Assembly (NCBI RefSeq): GCF_007829815.1
Contig: NZ_VIWT01000006.1
Coordinates: 186,001-250,000, forward strand
Reading direction: 5' to 3'
Source: Kitasatospora viridis
GTDB lineage: Bacteria > Actinomycetota > Actinomycetes > Streptomycetales > Streptomycetaceae
Length of the DNA: 64,000 nucleotides
The notes below the pieces were generated by a model. It made no database searches. It saw only the letters and a program-made list of their open reading frames with translations, and was not told where the DNA came from. Below, piece by piece: positions 58,501-64,000 of this stretch. Numbering within the stretch: the first letter of the stretch is position 1; every line of letters begins with the position of its first letter. Position numbers and translations under genes: made by a program.

Positions 58501-59256
58501 TCACTGGTGCTGGTGGTCGTTCAGGAGCCATTCGTGCCGGGGGTCGGTGCGGAAGCACAGCTCGCGGGGTTCACCGGCGAGCGCCCACAGGTAGTAGAGC
58601 TGGTAGCCCGCGCCGGCCGCGAAGCTGTGGAATCCGTGGAGCACGCTGACCACGTCGCCGTCGTGCAGCACCCGGGACTGCTCGGGTCGGTCGGCGTCGT
58701 CGTAGTGCAGCATGACCGCGAAGCCCGTCGCCGGGTGCAGGCGGACCAGGAAGGTCTCGGCCAGCCGGTGTTCGTGGGGCGGGTCGTGCCGGTCGTGCCG
58801 GTGCGGCGGGAAGCTGGACCACACGCCCGTGTCGCTGTACGTCTCGCCGACCAGCAGCCGCCGGGCGGGCCGCTCGGGGCCGATGATCTCGTGCACCTGC
58901 CTGCGCCAGCTGCCGCTGCCCCGGTGCTCCACCCGGACCTGCTCCGGCGCGACGGCGTAGGCGGTCGCGGGCTCGGCCCCGGGCGGGACGGCGGTGGTGA
59001 TCACCGCGACCGTCGCGGGGGCGTCGGCGCTGAGCGTGGCCGAAGTGCCGGGAGGCAGGTAGACGGCGGTCGCCGGCCCGTCGAAGACGTCGGCCCGCCC
59101 GCCGAGGTCGCGGTATGACGTGCCGTCAGCCAGTCGGACGGTGCACGAGCCGGTCAGCACCACAACGGCCGCCTCGACGTCCGGTGCTCCGCCGACCCGG
59201 ATCGGGACGCCGATCCGGTGCACGTCGAGGCCGACCTGTTCAGACGGGGATGTCAT
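58501..59256 (-). CDS. IolB/KduI-like bicupin isomerase
   Basis: A bicupin of 251 residues resembling 5-deoxy-glucuronate isomerase (IolB). The metal site is visible: SSFPPHRHD, then AETFLVRLHP (Glu) and HGFHSFAAG (His), followed by the typical YQLYYLWALAGEPREL. No other inositol-catabolic gene is in the window, so it likely performs a related aldose/ketose isomerisation here. ATG 59256 has AAAGGA upstream; GTG 59277 is an alternative. The start lies inside the 3' end of the dehydrogenase gene (17-base overlap). Confidence 0.87.
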   Translation of the reverse strand: MTSPSEQVGLDVHRIGVPIRVGGAPDVEAAVVVLTGSCTVRLADGTSYRDLGGRADVFDGPATAVYLPPGTSATLSADAPATVAVITTAVPPGAEPATAYAVAPEQVRVEHRGSGSWRRQVHEIIGPERPARRLLVGETYSDTGVWSSFPPHRHDRHDPPHEHRLAETFLVRLHPATGFAVMLHYDDADRPEQSRVLHDGDVVSVLHGFHSFAAGAGYQLYYLWALAGEPRELCFRTDPRHEWLLNDHQHQ

Positions 59257-60412
59257 CGTCGGAGCGTTCCTTTCCACGAGCGTCGCCGTCGAGGACCGGC
59301 AGCAAGGTGACGTCAGCGGAGCGCCCCGTGCGAGCGGACCGGGTGATCGCCTCGCCGAGCAGGACCGCGGCGGCCCCGTCCCGGCCGGTGGCGCACCGGT
59401 GGGTCCCCGGCGCCCCGCTCGCGCCGAAGGCGGCGGCCGTCATGCGCGCGTCGGCGCCGCCGTGCCTGCCGGACTCGCGCGGTACGTCGACGTGTCGGAC
59501 GGCGCCGTGCAGGCTGGTGATCGTCAACCGGTGGAACGAGGGCGGCGTTCGGGTGCCCGGGGCGGCCACGCAGTAGCTCACCCGCAGCGCCCCGCCGTCG
59601 CCGTGGACGGCCAGCTCGAAGCCCTCCCAGGGCGCACAGCCGGTGAGCGTGTAGCTGACGAGGGCTCCGCCGGCGTACTGGATCAGGGCGTGCACCGTGT
59701 CGTCGATGTCCGCGTCCAGCGGCACCGAATACGGTTCGGCCGACGTGTAGAAGCCGCGGCTCGACTGGGCCTGCACCCGCAGGGCGGGCTCGTCCAGCCA
59801 CCAGTTCAGCAGGTCGAGGTGGTGGCAGGCCTTGGTCACCTCAAGCCCGCCCGACAGGCGGCGAAGGCGGTGCCAGCGGCGGAAGTAGCTCGCGCCGTGC
59901 CCCTCCTTGAGGTGGTAGTCGAACCGGGCCGCGCGGACGGTGCCGATGTCTCCCCGGGCGAGGCACTCCTTGATCTGCCGCGCCAGGTTCAGGTAGCGGA
60001 GGTTGTGGCCGACCCGGACGCTTCCCGAACTCCTCTGCTCACCGCGCAGCACCCGGAGGGCGTCCGCCGCGGAGACGACCATGGGCTTCTCCACGAACAC
60101 CGACACGTCCCGGCCGAGGGCCGCCAGGATCTGGTCCACGTGGGTGTGGTCCGGGCCCGCGATGATCACCTCGTCCGGGCGGGCCTCGGTGAGCATCCGG
60201 TCGAAGTCCTGTGCCGCGTAGAGGTCGAGCGGCGTGCTCCACCCGTCCCCGACGGCCTTCAGCCGTTCGGGGTCCGCGTCGACGACCGCGACCAGGCCGT
60301 CGCCCGCCGGGAGCCCGTCCCGCGTCGCGAACATCGGCAGGTAGGTGGTCTCGGCGCGGCGGCCCAGTCCGCTGAGCACGTAGCTGCGCCCTTCCGGCCC
60401 TCTGACGTTCAT
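59240..60412 (-). CDS. Gfo/Idh/MocA-family dehydrogenase
   Basis: An NAD(P)-dependent sugar dehydrogenase of 390 residues. The Rossmann loop is slightly unusual (VLSGLGRRAETTYLP). The sugar-binding EKP motif is FVEKPMVVS. The C-terminal domain has the catalytic-region VTKACHHLDLLNWW. Members oxidise a hydroxyl of sugars, amino sugars or inositols, often making 3-keto intermediates. Overlaps: four bases with the NagA-like gene upstream and 17 with the bicupin downstream. Confidence 0.92.
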   Translation of the reverse strand: MNVRGPEGRSYVLSGLGRRAETTYLPMFATRDGLPAGDGLVAVVDADPERLKAVGDGWSTPLDLYAAQDFDRMLTEARPDEVIIAGPDHTHVDQILAALGRDVSVFVEKPMVVSAADALRVLRGEQRSSGSVRVGHNLRYLNLARQIKECLARGDIGTVRAARFDYHLKEGHGASYFRRWHRLRRLSGGLEVTKACHHLDLLNWWLDEPALRVQAQSSRGFYTSAEPYSVPLDADIDDTVHALIQYAGGALVSYTLTGCAPWEGFELAVHGDGGALRVSYCVAAPGTRTPPSFHRLTITSLHGAVRHVDVPRESGRHGGADARMTAAAFGASGAPGTHRCATGRDGAAAVLLGEAITRSARTGRSADVTLLPVLDGDARGKERSDDDIPV

Positions 60413-61584
60413 GACCGAGCCTGCGCGTGTGCGGGGGGACGGACCCAGCGGCCGGCGGCCAGCACCGCCCCGACCTTCAGCGCCCGGTCCAGCAAAAGGA
60501 GATCGGCCCTGCCGCCGGCCTTCAGCCGCCCCACTCCGTCCGCCAGGCCGGCCGCGCGGGCCGGCGTCGCCGTGGCCATCCGGACCGCGTCCACCAGCGG
60601 GACGGCCGCCTGCCGGACGGCGAACCGCAGGACGTCGGCCAGAAAACTGACGCTCCCGCAGAACGACCGTCCGTCCCGGCTGATCGCGACGCCCTGTGCC
60701 ACCGTGCCTTCGATGGCTCCCATGCCGAAACGCGCACCCGTGGGCAGGCCCGTGCCGGGTGAGGCGTCCGAGACCAGGCACAACCGGTCGGGCCCGAGGC
60801 ACCGGTAGGCGACCCGGGTCATGTCGGCCGTGACGTGGTGCCCGTCCGCGATGAGTTCCGCCGTCAGCTCCTCGGACCCGAGCACCGCCTCCAGCAGTCC
60901 GGGCTCCCGGACCGGACCGTGCCTGCGCAGTTCGGTGTGACCGCTCCACAGGTGCGCGGCGTGGCGCACGCCGTGCGCCACGGCCTCCCGCACCTGGTCG
61001 GCGTTGGCCGCGCTGTGGCCCGCGCTGACGACGACGCCCCGCCCGCTGAGCCCGGTGATCGCCTCCTTCGCCCCGGCGAGTTCCGGCGCCAAGGTGACCA
61101 TGCGGACGGTGCCGTGGTCGGTGAACTCCCGCCAGTGGCCGTCGGTCGGTTGCCGCAGCAGGTCGGGTGGATGGGCGCCGCGGTAGCCGTCGGCCAGGTA
61201 CGGGCCCTCCAGGTGCAGGCCGGCGAGTCCGCCGTGGCCGGTGGCGAGCTCTGCCGTGCCGATCGCGATGGCCTCGCGCAGCTGGGGCAACGCGCTGGTC
61301 CCCAGGGTTGCCAGGGTGGTCGTCGTGCCGTGCTCGCGGTGCGCCTCGGTGACGCTGTGCCAGGCCCGGGAGTCGGGTTCGTTGAAGCTCCGGCCGCGGG
61401 CGCCGTGGACGTGGATGTCGACCAGGCCGGGCGCGATGAAACCCGGCCACTGGAGGTCGGCCACCCGTCGGGACCCGTGGACCACCTCCTCGACGAGCCC
61501 GTCGCGCACCACCACGGCGCCCGGGCCGACTCGTTCGGCGAGCACCAGCGTTCCGGCGATCACGGACGGCTGCTCCGCGGTCAC
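60409..61584 (-). CDS. nagA: NagA-like N-acetylglucosamine-6-phosphate deacetylase
   Basis: An amidohydrolase of 391 residues. The metal and catalytic set is complete: DIHVHGA (His58, His60), HLEGPYL (Glu126), SAGHS (His190), HLWSGH (His211) and LVSDAS (Asp273). This matches N-acetyl amino-sugar deacetylases. The GTG start 61584 overlaps the upstream stop (GTGA) and has GAGGGA eight bases before it. Located in a glycosyl operon rather than with nag uptake genes, it may deacetylate a pathway intermediate instead of feeding catabolism. Confidence 0.88.
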   Translation of the reverse strand: MTAEQPSVIAGTLVLAERVGPGAVVVRDGLVEEVVHGSRRVADLQWPGFIAPGLVDIHVHGARGRSFNEPDSRAWHSVTEAHREHGTTTTLATLGTSALPQLREAIAIGTAELATGHGGLAGLHLEGPYLADGYRGAHPPDLLRQPTDGHWREFTDHGTVRMVTLAPELAGAKEAITGLSGRGVVVSAGHSAANADQVREAVAHGVRHAAHLWSGHTELRRHGPVREPGLLEAVLGSEELTAELIADGHHVTADMTRVAYRCLGPDRLCLVSDASPGTGLPTGARFGMGAIEGTVAQGVAISRDGRSFCGSVSFLADVLRFAVRQAAVPLVDAVRMATATPARAAGLADGVGRLKAGGRADLLLLDRALKVGAVLAAGRWVRPPAHAQARS

Positions 61585-62747
61585 CACGCACTTCCCTCGT
61601 GCAGGGCGCGCACCAGCTTCGGATAGCGCCTGGCACCGCCCAGCAGTCCGGCGGCCTCCGGCTGGAGGGGAGCGCGCAGGGCCTCGCCGAGGACCTCGTC
61701 GAGGTCGCCGGCCAGGACCTCGGCGCGATCGCACATCCGCGCGAACCCCCGGTCGCGGACCAGCCGTGCGTGGACCTGCTGCTCCACCTCGCGCACCTGA
61801 CGGGGGATCAGCACCGTGTTGCTGCCGGCCGACAGCGCCTCGGCGATCATGTTGGATCCGGCCGCGCCGATGAAGACGTCGCAGGCCCGCATGAGGTCCG
61901 GCATCCCGGGGCTGAACTCGACCACCGAGATCCACGGGTGGGCTTCGGCCAGGCGCCGCAGCTCGGCCGCCGCCTCGGGCTCCAGGTAAGGGCCGGTGAC
62001 CAGGAGCGCCCGGTCCAGCGAGCGGCGGTTGGCGACCAGGGCGGTGACGATGCGGCGCCAGAGCTCCAGCGCCCCTTGGCCGCCGCCCATGCTGGCCACG
62101 GCCCAGCGGTCCTGGGCGTGCCACCCGAGCCGTTCCCGGACCGTCTGCCGGTCCGTCGGGTGGGGATCCGTCAGGTACCCGAGGTAGCGCACGCGGTCCA
62201 GCAGGTACGCCGGGACGTCGTAGTGCTGCTCCAGCTGGAACACCTCACTGGGCATGTGGACCGTCACGGCGTCGAAGTGTTCGGCGATCCACGAGGCCAT
62301 CGGCTCCAGGAAGTACTTCCGGTTGGTCTTCTCCCGGTCGAACAGCACGCCGCGCAGGGTGAGCACGGAGCGCCTCGCGTGCCGGCCGCGCAGGGCCGGC
62401 ACGAGTTCGGCCTCCTCGCCCTGGGGCAGGTGGTTCACCAGGAAGACATCGGGCCGGTAGTGGCGCAGGAGCACCTCGGCGAGCTCCTGACGCAGACCGA
62501 AGTGCTTCTCGGGCGCCAGGCCGAGTTTGCTGCGCAGGCCCCAACCCGCGGGCGAGTCGTAGTTGGCGAAGCCGGGCAGCCGGATCACGTCGACCTCGGC
62601 GGGGAGCAGGTCGAGCCCCCGGTAGGCACCGGTGAGCCCGGCGATGTGCACGTCGGGCAGGCCGTCGACCAGTGCGTGCGCGACCTTCGCCGACTCCGCG
62701 GTGTGCCCCAGACTGCGCCCGTTGTGCCAGTACATGGCGACTTTCAT
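61581..62747 (-). CDS. MurG/GT28-like glycosyltransferase
   Basis: A GT-B enzyme of 388 residues. The N-terminus reads MKVAMYWHNGRSLGHTAESAKVAHA with the sequence split by the GHT motif, and the C-terminal donor domain has ASMGGGQGALELWR, FSPGMPDLMRACDVFIGAAG and IPRQVREVEQQVHA. These follow the MurG pattern. Family 28 members transfer GlcNAc-like sugars. I use ATG 62747 (GGAGAGG upstream). Four-base overlaps with both neighbours. It is one of two glycosyltransferases in the operon. Confidence 0.9.
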   Translation of the reverse strand: MKVAMYWHNGRSLGHTAESAKVAHALVDGLPDVHIAGLTGAYRGLDLLPAEVDVIRLPGFANYDSPAGWGLRSKLGLAPEKHFGLRQELAEVLLRHYRPDVFLVNHLPQGEEAELVPALRGRHARRSVLTLRGVLFDREKTNRKYFLEPMASWIAEHFDAVTVHMPSEVFQLEQHYDVPAYLLDRVRYLGYLTDPHPTDRQTVRERLGWHAQDRWAVASMGGGQGALELWRRIVTALVANRRSLDRALLVTGPYLEPEAAAELRRLAEAHPWISVVEFSPGMPDLMRACDVFIGAAGSNMIAEALSAGSNTVLIPRQVREVEQQVHARLVRDRGFARMCDRAEVLAGDLDEVLGEALRAPLQPEAAGLLGGARRYPKLVRALHEGSAW

Positions 62748-63532
62748 GGCTGCCTCTCCAACGATCGCGTGCACGCTTGCCGGGCGGCCGCGAGAGCGTT
62801 CGCGAAATCGACCACGGACCACTCCGGGCGCACCTGGAGCCGGCGCACGGTCAGCCGGGGGCCGGTGCCGGGCCAGTGCCCGCCGTCGGTGGAATAGGCG
62901 GTGCGGTAGTACTCGCCGACCACGGACCTGACCGCTCGGTTCGACGAGCCGAACGGGTAGCAGAACGAGCGCGGCGCGAAGCCGAAGGCCGCCGTGATGG
63001 CCGCGTGGTCGAGCCCCACCTCGGCACGCAGGTCGTCCTCGGGAAGGTCCGTCAGTTTCCGGTGCCGGTAACCGTGGGCGGCGATGTCGTAGCCGCAGTC
63101 CAACCAGCGCTGGACGTCACGGGCGCGGGCGAACACGTCGCTGGCGTGCGGGGTTTCGGCCGGCATCGTCGCGGCGTCCAGGTAGCTTCCGCAGACCGCC
63201 ATCATCGCGGGGACCCCGTGGTGCCGCAGGACCGGCAGCGCGGTGTCGACGGTGTTGAGGTAGCCGTCGTCGAAGGTGACGAAGACGGCGTCCGAGGACG
63301 AACCGCGGCCGCACTCCAGGGTGTCGGGCAGGGGGGTGTCGGGCAAGGGGGTGTCCGGCGAGGAGCTGTCGGGCACGGGGGTGTCGAGCAGGCCGTCGGC
63401 CTGATCCGCCGTCAACAGGCGGGCTCCGCTGGCGGCGAGCCAGGTGATCTGGCGCTCGAACCGGTCCTGGGGGACGGACATCGGGTGACTGATGCGATCG
63501 TCCACCAAGTGGTACATGAGTGTGACGAACAT
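62744..63532 (-). CDS. Polysaccharide deacetylase-family protein
   Basis: A NodB-type metal-dependent deacetylase of 262 residues. FVTFDDGYL (Asp88, Asp89) and AAHGYRHRKLTD (two His) form the metal site. RSFCYPFGSSNRAV and a C-terminal RLQVRPEW complete the fold. There is no signal peptide, so a cytoplasmic substrate such as a sugar intermediate is possible. Residues about 49-72 are a repeated Pro-Asp-Thr linker. It is the first gene of the operon; ATG has GGGGAG five to six bases upstream, and an AT-rich patch near 63583-63600 may hold the promoter. Confidence 0.9.
   Translation of the reverse strand: MFVTLMYHLVDDRISHPMSVPQDRFERQITWLAASGARLLTADQADGLLDTPVPDSSSPDTPLPDTPLPDTLECGRGSSSDAVFVTFDDGYLNTVDTALPVLRHHGVPAMMAVCGSYLDAATMPAETPHASDVFARARDVQRWLDCGYDIAAHGYRHRKLTDLPEDDLRAEVGLDHAAITAAFGFAPRSFCYPFGSSNRAVRSVVGEYYRTAYSTDGGHWPGTGPRLTVRRLQVRPEWSVVDFANALAAARQACTRSLERQP
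63321..63391. repeat. Imperfect 15-bp tandem repeats inside the deacetylase gene
   Basis: About five units of 15 bases (starting at 63321, 63336, 63351, 63366 and 63381) on the theme GTGTCGGGCAGGGGG. They encode a PDTPL-type linker on the minus strand. The insertion lies in a loop before the metal-binding strand and keeps frame. Confidence 0.85.
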
Positions 63533-63650
63533 CCGGCTCCCCGTGCATCGCAGGTAGGACGGCGCTTCGGAAAGGTCGTCAGTTTACGTACTGAATTTGC
63601 TCCGTGCGGAACAGACACGCAAGCAGCACGGCGCTGAACGGGTCACCGCG

Positions 63651-64000
63651 TCAGGACAGGGCCGCCCACCGGGGTGGCGGCGAGGCCGCGAAGAAGCGCA
63701 GCACGTTCAGCAGGCGGCTGACCGGGGGCGCGGTCCAGTGCCGGGCGTCGGGTTGCGGCCGGCCCCTGACCGCGCTGGCCAGGCCCCAGCTGAGGTGGTA
63801 CCAGAGGATCCGGGCTTCGAGCCCGTCGTCAGTCCAGGAGGCCGACTGTTCGCGGTAGCCCTCCAGCACGGTCACGACGTCGAAGAGGGAGAGCTTGGCG
63901 AACTCCATTCCGGGCTCGGCCCAGCAGGCGTCGCCCCAGTCGACGACACCGCGCAGCGTTCCGTCGGCGGGGTCCACCAGCATGTTCTGCGGGGCGACGT
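63651..64000 (-). CDS. APH-family phosphotransferase, 5' end outside window
   Basis: The C-terminal part of an aminoglycoside/choline kinase-like protein. The frame is open to the right edge. DVAPQNMLVD-like sequence (VAPQNMLVDPADG) is the end of the catalytic H-x-D-x4-N loop, and GVVDWGDACWAEPGMEFA is the metal-binding Asp motif. The remaining helices (LEARILWYHLSWGLASAV) match APH proteins. It lies 118 bases upstream of the deacetylase on the same strand, so it may belong to the sugar operon as a sugar kinase or a self-resistance kinase. Confidence 0.85.
   Translation of the reverse strand, partial: VAPQNMLVDPADGTLRGVVDWGDACWAEPGMEFAKLSLFDVVTVLEGYREQSASWTDDGLEARILWYHLSWGLASAVRGRPQPDARHWTAPPVSRLLNVLRFFAASPPPRWAALS

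Overview
The window is high-GC actinobacterial chromosome and most likely comes from a member of the Streptomycetaceae (Streptomyces or Kitasatospora). The evidence is strong third-position G/C bias on both strands, many GTG starts and 4-base ATGA/GTGA gene overlaps, several apparently leaderless starts, an SsgA-like sporulation protein, a SigB-type partner-switching module, and many secreted lectin-tailed enzymes. I see no rRNA or tRNA gene, CRISPR array, insertion sequence or prophage.

Layout. Positions 1-6.3 kb hold the end of a sugar ABC importer (ATPase, permease) followed by a large secreted GH35 beta-galactosidase. Positions 6.3-12 kb hold a giant LuxR-type ATPase regulator and a secreted phosphoesterase with a lectin tail and a PHO-box-like promoter. 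Positions 12-19.5 kb hold a TetR/MMPL efflux pair, a methyltransferase, an unknown small protein and the proton-translocating transhydrogenase pntAB. Positions 19.7-31.2 kb are accessory: a secreted lectin/beta-helix protein, two LLM-class (flavin or F420) oxidoreductases, a nucleoside deaminase, a tyrosine phosphatase, two TetR regulators, an alpha/beta hydrolase, a small lectin, a lipoprotein and an NmrA-type quinone reductase.

Positions 31.2-45 kb are the centrepiece, a 13-kb minus-strand [NiFe]-hydrogenase locus. Its order is LuxR-type regulator, hhyS, hhyL, NifU-like, a Cys-rich protein, two unknown proteins, maturation protease, a 33-aa membrane peptide, hypA, hypB, hypF, hypC, hypD, hypE. 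The subunits look like the group 1h (group 5, actinobacterial, high-affinity) enzyme that oxidises trace H2 in air during starvation or sporulation. The Hyp proteins build the Ni-Fe(CN)2CO site, the protease trims HhyL, and the NifU-like and unknown proteins probably serve FeS assembly or electron transfer. Between the peptide and hypA lie a hairpin, three tandem 15-bp repeats and a possible leader ORF.

Positions 45-51.2 kb hold an aldo/keto reductase, an ABC-2 type exporter divergent from a two-component system, and a YihY/BrkB membrane protein. Positions 51.2-56.4 kb hold a stress cluster: RsbW-like anti-sigma kinase, STAS antagonist, SigB-family sigma factor, MscS channel, SsgA-like protein, PRC-barrel protein and beta-carbonic anhydrase.

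Positions 56.5-64 kb hold a tightly coupled seven-gene minus-strand operon: polysaccharide deacetylase, GT28-like glycosyltransferase, NagA-like deacetylase, Gfo/Idh dehydrogenase, IolB-like bicupin isomerase, SDR and GT4 glycosyltransferase. It is preceded by a truncated APH-type kinase. It reads as an undescribed amino-sugar or pseudosugar glycoside pathway and is the best candidate here for a new system, although its product cannot be named from sequence alone.
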